In this document: positions 1-11,400 of the stretch, one piece after another | Layout: each line of letters begins with the position of its first letter | Numbering within the stretch: position 1 is the first letter of the stretch | Assembly: GCA_037892935.1 (NCBI GenBank) | Contig: JAYXKI010000011.1 | Location: 1,116,001-1,180,000 of the forward strand | Direction of reading: 5' to 3' | Length of the DNA stretch: 64,000 bases | DNA from: Phlebopus portentosus | Taxonomy: Eukaryota; Basidiomycota; Agaricomycetes; Boletales; Boletinellaceae | Translations under genes and position numbers: made by a program | The notes under the pieces: generated by a model | Database searches by the model: none | What the model was told of the DNA's origin: nothing | The model's input: the letters and a program-made list of their open reading frames with translations, nothing else

Positions 1-2
1 GA

Positions 3-2216
3 TGGCTCCCCACCGGTCGAACTGAGGCGCGTATAGTCGCTGCCGCTGGATTCCTTTGGACTATTGGACTAGGGGTCTACTTATATTACCGCAGACGTTC
101 TCAAGAACCCGAGAAGCGAACCAGAGGACATGGTCTTCCACTGCCACCTGGTCCGAAGCCTCTGCCGATCATCGGAAATGCTCTTGATATGCCGATGAAG
201 CGCGAATGGGAAACGCTTACGAAATGGGGAGAAGAATATGGTGTGTCTGGACATTTGTTCCATAGCAGTAACCCGGCTCTGACAGTTTTCCAGGTGACCT
301 GGTCCACGTTACCGTCCTGGGCAAGCATATCATCTACATCAACAGCTATAAGGTCGCGTATGAGCTGTTTGAGAGGCGCGGTTCATTGTACTCCGATAAA
401 CCTCGCTTGCCTCTTCTCAATGAGCTGTTTGTGCCTTGTAGCCTCTCCCTCCTATTATTCACTGATGTTGCGGATTCAGTATGGATTTTGATTGGAACTT
501 TGGTCTCATTCATTACGGTGATCACTGGCGAAAGTACAGACGCGCATTTGTCAGCAAGTTTGGTGGAACTGTTGTGCAGATGTTCAACCCGACGCAAGAA
601 CGTGCAACAGCTCTATTGCTCGAGCGACTCTTGGAGACTCCGGAGAAATTCACCGATCATTTGAGACTGTGCGTTACTAAAATATATGTCACAGAAAGCT
701 TGCTTAGTTTCCGTCTCGACAGGCATGCTGGCCAATTAATTATGCTGTCAGTTTATGGTATCTTTGTCAATTCTAGACAGCATCCGTATGTTGTCACAGC
801 GGAAGCTGTCATGGATTCTGTATCACAGGCTGCTCGTCCTGGAGCATGGCTTGTTGATTACCTTCCTATTCGTGGGTGTTCTGATTCCTCTACGGGAAGA
901 ACTCGGTTCTAATGCTCAGAAATAGTGAAGAAGGTTCCTGCGTGGCTTCCCTTCGCCAATTATATGAGTACTGCGACTCATTGGGCAGACAACGTACGAA
1001 AGCTCAGATTCGTGCCCTTTCAAGCATGCAAGGCGAAGCTTGTAGGTGTATTACCGCTCAGTAGAGACGCGACTGACGGGAATTATGACAGGTTGACAGC
1101 GGTCCTCCTCCGTATGCGTCTTTTGTAGCTGATATGCTACAAGAACATGGATATGACGATAAAGAAGCGGAGATGATGATCCAAGACTGCGCCGCTGTTG
1201 CTTACGGAGGTGAGCCGGAAGTAACGATGATTGTTCCAGCTACTAACGCCGAACTTACTAATAGCGGGTTCCGACACGGTAAGCTGTCCAAGATATGCAA
1301 GCGAATCTTTTGTTTGCTGAACGTGTCATGTCATAGTCCGTTGCTACGCTGTCGGTCTTCATGCTCGCCATGGTCCTTTATCCCGAGGTCCAAAAGAAAG
1401 CTCAGGAAGAGATCGCTAGAGTCGTTGGAGCTTCTAGGTTTCCTACTTTCGCGGACCGCAAAGACCTGCCATACATCACGGCGATCGCAAAAGAGACGCT
1501 CCGATGGCATACGGTTGCTCCCCAAGGTATGAGAATCCGTTTCCTTTGACCCTTACCTGACTGGCTGATTCTCTCTATTTTTCAGCGCTTCCGCATCAGC
1601 TGAGGGAAGATGACGTATATGAAGGTTACTACTTGCCTAAGGGAGCATTTATAGTCGGAAATGCTTGGTATGTGAATCTGTTCATATGGACACACACTTG
1701 CCGTGCTCATCAACTTGCAGGAGGATGGCGCATGACCCGGCTGTTTATTCCGACCCTTTCAACTTTAAACCGGAGCGCTTCTTCAACTCTGAGGGTAAAC
1801 TTGATTACGCGGCAACTGACCCAGTGAAGTACTCCTTCGGTTTCGGAAGACGGTACGTTTGCTCTACACGATGCGTATGGTTTCTGATTTACAGTAACTC
1901 TAGACTCTGCGCCGGCTACCATTTCGCTGAGAATACACTTTGGATAACCGTTGCTTGTCTCCTTCAGTGTTATGACATCGCGCCTGCGAAAGACAAGGCT
2001 GGAAACCCCATCCCAGTTAAGCTTGATCCGTCATCTGGCATTATTTCGTAAGCTTCATTTTCGGACGTGAACTGTAAACGTAAACCCAAACTTATTCAAA
2101 TTTGTACCAGTCGGCCGGAATCCTTCCCATGTTCCATCACTCCCCGGTCAGACCTGATGGTAGAATTTATTCGTCAAGCGGCTTCGGAGGCAACGTCGCT
2201 TTTCCAAACCGCATAA
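3..2216 (+). CDS. Cytochrome P450 monooxygenase (5' end outside window)
   Basis: Haem-thiolate monooxygenase, probably ER-bound. The frame is open from the left edge, so the start may lie upstream. The first visible residues form a hydrophobic segment (AAGFLWTIGLGVYLYY) followed by the Pro-rich hinge LPPGPKPLPIIGNA, as in microsomal P450s. About nine introns restore one continuous protein: I-helix AGSDTS, K-helix ETLR, FKPERF, and the haem loop FGFGRR|LCAG with its Cys codon after a splice near 1900. A 14-nt micro-exon (1265-1278) supplies the middle of the I-helix motif. A frame stop at 2049-2051 lies just inside the last intron (2048-2110); the final exon 2111-2216 encodes the usual C-terminal ITPRS stretch. 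It resembles the CYP64-like P450s common in basidiomycetes. No disabling change seen. It neighbours a FAD monooxygenase and a polyketide-synthase-like gene, so a tailoring role is plausible but inferred. Confidence 0.92.
1265..1278 (+). other. 14-nt micro-exon in the P450 gene
   Basis: Exon upstream ends at 1209 and exon downstream starts at 1337. Between them, only the 14 nt at 1265-1278, flanked by tag at its left and gtaagc at its right, restore the reading frame and give the expected I-helix residues G-S-D-T. Flanking introns are 1210-1264 and 1279-1336. Confidence 0.75.
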
Positions 2217-2738
2217 CAACTCGTTGCGCATTCAGTTTCTTTTCTCTTTCCCTCTTCCCCGACTTTCAAAGGCATTTATATAAATCTCGACGATCCTTGA
2301 TTTCGTTCAGTATTATGACATGCTATGACCTGCCTTTCATTGCTCATCGCTTCGTTGCCGCTTCTGTGTTCTTTGTTCATTTCTCTGGCATCTCCAGATA
2401 CTCCATCTGGATCATCCTGTGTGTAGTATATTTGGTGAAACAATTGAAAGTCTGATACGCCGATAATCTGTTTTGCTCATTTGTGACGATGACGATATTC
2501 GAGGCAGCGAGTGAGTATGGACACAAATGAACGCCCTCTATAGGTCCACATCTGAGTAGAAAGCATCAACACTGTCGAAATGCATTAGTGATCTCAACGT
2601 CCGATTAATCGACTCCAAAAAGTATTATTATCCTGAAGGTGCAAAAGTACAATAAAATGATAAACCTAGTGAAAGAAAAAAGTCGTTTAATTAAGCGTAG
2701 CAAATTTCATGACAGCTCATCCATCCTTTCACGCTCGC
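2217..2738. other. Intergenic region, convergent 3' ends
   Basis: Lies between the 3' end of the P450 and the 3' end of the FAD monooxygenase. I see no coding signal; it holds the 3' untranslated regions of both genes. Confidence 0.6.
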
Positions 2739-4718
2739 CTATGGGGATGTGGATAAAGGATCCAAAGTCGGGTCCAGACTCTGAGAGAACGAGAAAGTCA
2801 TGTCCTTCGGAGAAGATCCCGAACCATCAGAAACGGCCATTGACGATGCCTTCATTCTTTCACGCATGATACCCCAGTCCACCCACCAATCATCCGCTGC
2901 ATCGTACGCCTCGTAGCCAAAAGAACATTTGAATTGCTCCCAGATGCGTTGGAGGAATGGGTCGTCTAGATTCTCCCAGTCCAGCACCTTCATCTGGCGC
3001 GATGCTGCGAAACCAGCGTCTCGCTCCACACGCATCGGATTATCCTTCGGTAGCACTGAGAATGCGACCGTCTCGTACTCAGTTCTTGTCACTTCCACGC
3101 AGCGCCCCTCGCGTATTTCCTGGTACGCAGCTAAGAGCTGAAGGATTTCGTCTGGATCTCGCGTACGTAGACGCGAGAAAAGTGAGCCCAACACAGCCGC
3201 GTCTTCCATTGCTAGAGCAGAACCGTGGCTTGTTCCAGGCTACTGTCAAACGTAAGTTCGCTTCTGAAGGCATACCTAAGAGAAACGCACGTTGAGGTTA
3301 TGGGCAGCATCTCCTAGGAGGACCACATGGCCGTCATCACTGAACCAATCCTCTAGATGCTCTTGGATGACATGTCGTGTTTCTACAGCTTGAGTACCAA
3401 GACGCAAGAGTCGTTTCACTCTACCGGGAGTTGAAAGGAAAAATATTGTTAGCACTTGGTATTGCAAGGAGAGCGACATTATAGCCTCACCTTTCGTCGT
3501 AGTCGTCAAAATTTGCGACAACGGGAGCAAGATCTATAGGTTTGCTCCAGCTGTGAGAGGCACTTGGTTCTGACATAATCAATTGAATTGCATATTGGTC
3601 TGGTCCCTACCCCAGTGTCAGCATAATAATAATCCATGACGACGCCAGGGAACCCACAGCCATGAATGTCAAAGCACAGGTATTATTGCCCATAAAGACT
3701 TTCCACTAGGAAGGCAAGTATTCGTAACGTGTCCATCCAATGTGCGTCTAATGACATACCACTCCTTTTTCTTCAAGAAAGACTTGTAATTCGGGATCCT
3801 CCTTCATCCGACTGACAGGGATGGTATAGCTTTTTTCCTGGCATTTCAGATGACTGCTGACGAGACCAGACTAAACTGACCCACGTGTAGCCAGTGAACG
3901 GACCTGCCTTATGGTTTTCCTGGAGTCCGACCATTCGTTCACGAACAGTACTTGTAGCACCATCAGCGCCGACTATAAGGTCCGCTTTCAGTATTTCACC
4001 GGATGCCAGCCTGACCTCTCTCTCCTCTACATCAACATCGACAACCTCACAGTTGTATTCGATTTGAACACCCGAGGCGACCGTAATGTCATGAATAATC
4101 CCATAGATGTCTGCGTACTATGACTCGAATCAACAAGGTTGCACAGGTTGTTTTCTGGATAGCTCAAACTCACAGTTACTCCATAGTTCTCGGCCTGGAG
4201 CTCCTTCATCACCACCTCGTGGAAGACTAGCTCGCTCAGGAAATTGCCATTCTCACCTGCCGACTCAAATCAGATATTATCACAGTCTAATTGTCCAGCC
4301 ACTCACTATCTAGCATCTCGATACGTGGACATCGGATTCCGGCCTTTACCAGCCTATCGCCCAGGCCCCAATGCAGGAGAAGCTTGGTCATATTTGGTGG
4401 AACACGGAGTCCTCCAATTGCCTATTGATTGTAGCCGTACATGAGGACAATCATCCACACAAGTCGAAGGATTGCGTTCAATGACAAGATCCCGAATAAT
4501 TTGGCACATACATTTCCCGGACCACTGGACCGTTCCAGGACACGGACATTGTGACCTGCTTGCTTGAGGTTATACGCGCATGCAAGACCACCAATACTGC
4601 CCCCGACGATGAGAAAATCGAGAGAGACCGCGGCTTTCCGATGAAAGAGGTCGTTCAGGATAGGCTTCGTAGGAAAAGACATCGCACGGGCACGTTTAGA
4701 ATTCGTAGAACGAGCCAT
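2739..4718 (-). CDS. Class A FAD-dependent monooxygenase (salicylate hydroxylase-like)
   Basis: Flavoprotein aromatic hydroxylase that would use NAD(P)H and O2. The start at 4718 gives a short leader and then the FAD-binding Rossmann motif FLIVGGSIGGLACAYNLKQ. After an intron at about 4525-4432 the protein continues with AIGGLRVPPNMTKLL. The DG motif (DLIVGADGA) lies near 3990, and the GD motif (VVLLGDAAHN), which binds the flavin ribityl/phosphate, near 3320. The last exon (2739-3209) is a long acidic C-terminus. All three family fingerprints are present and no frame break was found once about six short introns are removed. Length fits the family. It converges on the P450 and lies near the megasynthase, which suggests a tailoring enzyme of one cluster; the substrate cannot be read from the sequence. 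Confidence 0.9.
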
Positions 4719-5866
4719 AGCTGGAAAACAGGAGTTATAAAGAAGAGAAGCCTGTCGGCTTCTGGATCAGAAGTCAGCCAAGACAGAGAAAGAAATAGGT
4801 GGTAGAACTTACGAAAGTCGCAGAAGCCGCTGAAAGTAGGAGAGTAATCGAAGCTCCCGTTCAACAGAGGAAGCAAAAGACGATGGCTCGCAATCAGGGT
4901 CGCGTTTCCATCCCTGGCTAATCGGTTCGACGAGATTATGAGATCGGTTCGAGATCTACCCTACAGTTTTTCAGTTTTCTGGTTTTGCCCGACAAGAATC
5001 TTGTCCCCCTTGATCAAACGTCCCATTCAGAGCTGGTTTCTCCTTCCTTGAATGTCTCCGTTTACACGCTTCCTTTTTCTAGTCAAGAAAAGACGCCTTG
5101 CACGCCGGAATATAAACTTGTTGAGACGGAGGTCGGAGAGAATTTCTGAGTGAACTATAATTTAGTTATATGTAATCGGCTAGGCATGAACCTCGTGGCG
5201 CTCAATTTATCCGCAAACTTTGTTTCGTAATTGTAAACTGCTCGCGAGAGCGCTCTCTGTGACCACCGCATGCAGAAAGAAGGACTCAATGACCCAAGAA
5301 TCATTATCAATGGGGCAGAACTTCAGCTAGGAGAAGCAGGCGTCGTGAGTGAGAGAACCAAAGCTCAATGTACAAAGCAAATCATAAGTCAATCAGAGGG
5401 AAGCAACCAATTTCAAATAATAGTCGGACACAATAGGCAAGTAGGGGCAAACCTTGTGATGAAATTTGTTTCCGTTATTTTTTTATTCTTTTGAAAACTC
5501 TTGCAACTATCGGGGCGAGAAACTAATATATATTTCCCGGAAAAAAATACTCGCTAATTTCAATTGCACCAGATCTGAGCGATTAGGCACACTTTCTATA
5601 AAGAATAAACTAAGGGACACGATTATAACGTTGCACAGTAGCAGGCGGGAGTGAAGTACATACAGATGAACTGTATAGAGACATGTGTACTAACTTTATT
5701 CAGCCTTATCGTAGATAAAGTTTACCTCCTGATGTCTGAATTTGGGACAGAAACCGCCTTGAATAAATGGGGTGGATACGACTGCTTTTAAAGGAAAGCC
5801 CGCGAAAAGACTTGAGAAGATAGCTCGGGGAAAAGTCGAAAAAAAGGACAGGATGCTCGAAACGTG
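4719..5866. other. Intergenic region upstream of the FAD monooxygenase
   Basis: Contains the promoter of the minus-strand monooxygenase and the 3' flank of the phosphatase gene. The open stretches here (e.g. near 5270-5490) have no recognisable protein and no splice logic. A pyrimidine-rich tract and TATA-like AT-rich stretches occur, nothing I can name. Confidence 0.5.
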
Positions 5867-8063
5867 TTATTGATCAGATGCCTCTAGCGTCTCGACTGCC
5901 TCTCTGCCAGAAGCATCGGAGACCGCAGCCCGAATCCCGGCAAGAAGTCCGGAACCGGGTTCTCCGCCTTCACCTTTCGCGGAGTCCTCGCTCGTCTGGG
6001 TCTTTGGAGGTCCCCGCCTATCAGCTTCCGGGTCGGCCCCAGGAACAATCCACTCTAGCGAGACATCGACATCAACGAGCGCTGCACCAGCGGCTATCGG
6101 AAAATCTACTTGCTTCCGGGTTACCACAAAATGAGTAGTGTTTGAGCTCGGAGATGGCTCTGCTGAAGCCGTGGAAGACTGGGGGGCCGGAGGCATATGA
6201 AAAGCGGGGATGAACCAGAACCAACCCAGGAAGACCTGTCCCATGTAGATTTTCGCGCGAAGTTCGCGTGTGGCATCGAGAATCACTCCCTTTTCTGCAC
6301 TGACATCGTCGATCACATGAGCCAGTTCGGTAACGGAGCTCACAGTTGACTGTCCTGAATCGGGAGCGTTCGACTTCCTTGACGAAAGATATTCATGAGT
6401 CTCCTCAGTACGTGGGTTGGTGTCATATTCCCGCATCTCTTCTTGAAGTGCTTCCCATCTCTGCTCCGTCAGGGGCCGGAGTGTATGGCACGCTACGTTC
6501 CCATCCTAAAGAAACAGTTGATTGACCTTAATAAGTACTTCTTTAAAACAAAAAATAGACGAAAACACCGTGCCTCCGTCTGCTGCCGCTCGCCATTCCA
6601 GTGCCCGAGGCGAGTAAAGCTCCTAATCATTTTTCCCTTGTCCCATTTGCCATCAGCGAATATCTCCCGCAATGCGCCATCCCCAGACATGTAGTCTGAC
6701 CCCTTGCGCCTCAGAGCAAAATTACCATCTTCAGACCTTGTGAGTCTTTCCCATCTCTCCAGCATCTCTACAAGGCTGTCATTGTACCGAGCGAGCGACA
6801 CCCATACAGGTCCCCGTCCACGTTGCTGCACGCCATATTTCGCTGCGTTTGTCTTCTCGATAACGCGATTTGCTATTTTCAAAAGATTCATCTTGACGCC
6901 ACCTAAATCACGAACACGAACACGCATCTCGCGCAGGCGGACGCGCGGAAGTGGTGCTTGCCAGAAATCCCGCGGAGCTGCATTCATGAGGAGTAGAGAC
7001 CAGTAATACAGCCATCGCCGTTGGCTGGGAATTGATACACCGTGTTTGAGCTTCTTGTCAGGCGATGACTGGGATTTCATACGCCGTGCCGTGTGCAGCG
7101 CTAAAACATCGTCGAGCGTAAAAGGTTTGAAACTCATCTTGCTATTTTCATCTGCGACGTCCGCGCAATGATGAACCTCTGCTGAAGGACTCCGAGACGG
7201 AGTCAAGACCGTTGTCTCCGGCTCTGGTTTTCCAATAACCGAAGCCACGTTGCTTGGACCTTCGACCTTGGCGGCGTCCGTTTGTTCCAGTTCTAGGTGA
7301 ACGGACGAAGTTTGACGAGTCGTGTTTGATTCTTCCTGAATAAAGAAGTCTTCCTTTTCTTCGGTAACTCTCGTCTCTTCAATTGCACGTGCTTCTTCAT
7401 CCATGTCTTCGGTGTCGACTGTTTCCATTATTTGGTCAACACGGTGTTTCGCCCATTCTTCCTTTGTCATGCTACGCTGAAGTTTAGGTGGTGACGGTGT
7501 TCCATCTAGAGAAAGAAGATATGCGCATGCGAGAGTTCCAGAACGACCCTTGCCAGCTAATGTAGCTGGTCAGAATACTTCTAATTTGCATACATAGAAA
7601 TTTATGTTCTACCTTTGCAATGTAGAACAGCCACACGATCTGAAGAACCAGAAAGCCATTCGCGAGCTTCGCGCACGAAGAGCGGCAGGATAGCCAGCGG
7701 AGGTGCACTGCCGAGTCGATGAGCCATCTCGTACGTAAATTACTAGTGCTGAACAAACATCACGACTTACTGGTGGTCCGGGAACGGGTAGCGACTCACA
7801 CGGCCATCAAAGAAACTCGCAGGATACGAGTTTTCACGAAGAGGGCAGAAGTTGAATACCCAGTAGTTCTTGCCATGTCGATAGTCCAGAAATTTCTTAG
7901 CATCTTCTCTACGATTTCGGAAGATACCCTCAACTCCGGTCGCAGGAAAACCCATGACAATAATCTGGTCTGTCACGTAAACGAGGTCGAGCTCGAGGTC
8001 CAGATGTTTGTCCTTGAATCGGGCCTTGTTTCCCGAGACAATCCGACGCACAAAGTTGGCCAT
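5867..8063 (-). CDS. PTEN-type lipid/dual-specificity phosphatase with long C-terminal extension
   Basis: Homologue of PTEN/Tep1, which removes the 3-phosphate of phosphatidylinositol (3,4,5)-trisphosphate at membranes. The first exon (8063 to about 7768) starts MANFVRRIVSGNKARF, the PIP-binding-type N-terminus (compare PTEN NRRYQ), and includes a YVTDQIIVMGFPA stretch and KNYWVFNFC. The catalytic P-loop HCKAGKGRSGT has all expected residues (Cys, both Lys, Arg) and is split by an intron at 7557-7612. A C2-like region follows, with a large low-complexity acidic insert rich in E/D/T (about 7200-7450). The final exon (5867 to about 6503) adds a charged tail with an AFHMPPAP turn. Total is well above the about 400 residues of human PTEN. 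The intron at about 6504-6560 has a weak donor, so that boundary is uncertain. It is divergent from the megasynthase gene; likely housekeeping signalling, not part of the pathway. Confidence 0.88.
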
Positions 8064-8443
8064 ATTGCTTCAAGATATTATGACTTGAGCTGGCAGCTCT
8101 CGCTCCCAGAATACTATTCAGCCTGTGCCCTTATACACTGTTGGCGGGAGAAGACCAGCAATGTCGAGCTCAACTGAGCTGAGGTCATGGATGGAGAAGA
8201 AGACGATGATGTCAGCACGTGTGCTCGTACTTCCTTATTCAGCGTTAGGTTGCAACGTGTTACGCACGATAGTCACGCGATGTTACATGGAGTATGCTTC
8301 CTTCAAATTTCTTAAATTCTATCACTAACCATCAACTAGTCGTGCTACTATTAGTCCCAAGAGCTTCCGTCCATGATGGACCATCAGCAGGATGTGCTTA
8401 AGAGAAATTTGCGCCTGAGAGATAACCCCCATCTCCCTTGAAG
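8064..8443. promoter_or_regulatory. Bidirectional promoter region
   Basis: 380 bp between the divergent PTEN-like and polyketide-synthase-like start codons. Both promoters must lie here. No specific operator recognised. Confidence 0.5.
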
Positions 8444-11400
8444 ATGAACCTCCAAGTCGACCCAATCGCGATTGTTTCCTCTGCTTGCCGTCTTCCCTTT
8501 GGTATAACTAGCCCTTCACAGCTCTGGGATGCATTATGCGGCAAAATCGATCCTAAAGATATCTTAGCATCTCCGAACTCCGTTCCCGAATCTCGACATC
8601 CAGATCCCACTGCTTTCATTGATCCTTCGAGAGTCGGCGGTGCTGGCTGGTTAGGCAGCGAAGGAATTGAGCTCTTTGACCCTACTTTCTTCAACATATC
8701 ACCTGCGGAGGCCGAGGTTCTCAGGCCCAACACGCGTTTGGCCCTAGAGTTGACATGGGAGGTGCTTGAACGTGCTGGAATACCGCCTGCATCTGTGAGA
8801 GGAAAGAACGTCGCTGTGTCGATAGGCGTGGGCACGGAGGACGGCTGGGATCTTCGGAGATTTTCTGACGACCGATCCGAGGCTTTTGATCACCGATGGG
8901 CCGCGAACAGCGATCCTAGCGGAGTTTCTGGTCAGGTCGCTCATATCTTTGACTTCCGCGGTCCGAGTTCAGTCATTTCTACTGCATGCTCTTCGGGAGC
9001 ATTTGCGCTTCGAGATGGTATTGGCTCTTCCAACTACCTTCAAACCTCCTTTTTTGCTAATTTTGTGTAATTTAGGTATTCAGGCTCTCCTGAGTGAAGA
9101 ATGCGATCTTGCTGTTGTTGGAGCGATAACTACCCACTTCTTTACTGCTCCATTTGACTGGGCCGCATCTGTGAATGTAGCTTCCAAGAGTGGACAATGC
9201 GCTGCTTTTTCTAAAGAAGCCGATGGTTATGTGCCTTCTGTAAGTGGAATGCCCCACCTTTACCAACAACCAGTAAATATTAATGTGCCAATGCGTAGGA
9301 GGGTGCAGTGTTCCTTGTGTTGAAACGGTCTAGTGTGGCAAAAGCAAATGCTTGTCCAATTATCGGCGTCATCAAATCTCTCGCTACAGGCCACAATGGT
9401 GCAACCCGGGCTCTAGCAACACCGAACGTCACCGCACAGGTGGCTCTGACTCGGCGCTCGTTGCGTGCTGCAGGACTCACCCCTGCAGATGTCGGCTTAC
9501 TTGAAGGTTAGATACTGAGCAAGCCAAAGTATCGGATATTGACTTTTCCACAGCACATGGGACTGGGACTCGACTTGGGGATGCGATGGAAACCGAGGCA
9601 TTCCGCAGTGTCTATGATGGAGATGAGCTTCGGCAGGATACCCTCTGGGTCTCTTCGTCGAAGACACTTTTCGGTCATTGCCAGGCGGCCTCCGTGCTTG
9701 TCGGTAAGCATCATTCTACTTCACTAGTCGTCTATTATAACTAATGAAATTCATCTAGGTGTTTTGAAGGTTCTATCCTGCTTCGAACACAAAGCTCTTC
9801 CTCCTCACCTCGTCGATCCTCTACCGGAATTCAAGGATGGGAAGATCCTGATCCCAACGTCGCTAACTCCACTTCCTAGTGGGAGACTTATCGTCTCGCA
9901 GGTTTGCAGCTTCGGCTTTACCGGTTCCATTGCGAGCCTTATTCTGGAGGAGACGCCCTCGGTCATGGGCGAGAGGAATGAAAGTATCTCGCCCAATCAG
10001 CTTAGTATGCTCCCGTTCTCGGCAAAGACCCTCACTGCTCTGAATGCTCAGATAGCAGCAGTCTACGAATGGGCGTGCCAGTCGCGGTGTACCTTGTACG
10101 ACCTAGGTGCCATTCTTTCGCTTGCTCGCTCGCATCATCCAGTCAGACTGGCCATTGTCGCGTCCAGCATCGAAGAACTGCACGGCATAACTGCTGAATC
10201 CTACGTATCGAACGTCGATAAGCTTCCCATCGTAGAAGTACCATCGGCATCCGTTTTTCTAAATCTGTCCGAGTTACCTACCTCCGTTTCCGAAGATGAT
10301 AGAAGGGCGATAGATGATCTTATTGTGCGAGATCAGACGTTAGGAGCTGCCTGCCTACTGTACCACAAGGGTCATAATCTTCGTTTTGAACAAATCTACG
10401 ATCTTCGAAAGGTATCGCAACTACGCCACTACCTCCAGACTTTCCCGACGTACGCTTTTGATCGCAAAAGATGCTGGAAGGACTCTCCCAAGGCGATCAT
10501 AAAGCAGACGCCGACTCAGCCAGCTATAGGCGACCCCCACGGGGAGTCTATACTTAACATTCCGGAGCGATCTCCGCGCTCTCTTTCAGTCGACTTCGTT
10601 GCAGAAGCTGTCGCGTCTGTTCTTCGTATGCCTGTTCAGAATGTTCGGCATGATAGCAACATCTTCGATTTAGGAGTGGATTCCTTAAACAGCATCGAGC
10701 TAGCAAACACCTTGTCGCAGGCTTCTGGAATCACGCTTCCTGTCTTGGATCTGTATTCATTGTCGACTGTGCAAGCCATTCACGGCTTGTTTGCGGAGAA
10801 GAGACATGGACAGTCTCAGCCGATCTCAACATCACAAAGTCGCTTCTCACAAGCAGACGTTGACGCATGGATCGCCAGGTATGGGGTTCAGTTGGATACC
10901 GCTCCGACTATGACAACGAAGAAAGAAAGGTCTCCTAAGGATGTATCGGTACTGCTGACAGGTGCGAGTGGGATGCTGGGGTGTCATGTCCTTCATGATC
11001 TGCTGTCCAGATCCGATATAAAGCAGATATACTGTCCGGTCCGAGGAGACGCGTGGAACCGACTTTTGCGAACCTACTCGACACATGGCCATGAAGCATC
11101 GGAACTCCTCAAGGAACGTGACTTAGGACGACTTGTCGTTTTTTACGTGTCTGATTTGGGCGATGAGCTTCTTGGTTGTGGACCGGATGTGTATGACCGA
11201 CTATTATGCGACATTGACACCGTCGTGCACCTGGCTTGGAAACTCGATTTCAATTTACCTGTGTCATCGTTCCAGAACTGCGTGCAAGGCGTACGGAGCC
11301 TTGCTCAGCTGAGCATTGCTGCAGATAAACATGTGGACTATTACTTCATTTCAAGTTTCAGCGCATATTTCGGCTATGAAGGAACATTCATTCCTGAACA

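Noticed and set aside
2049..2051. Stop codon as the end of the P450
   Set aside because: An intron 2048-2110 followed by an exon with the typical C-terminal ITPRS sequence gives a full-length family member.
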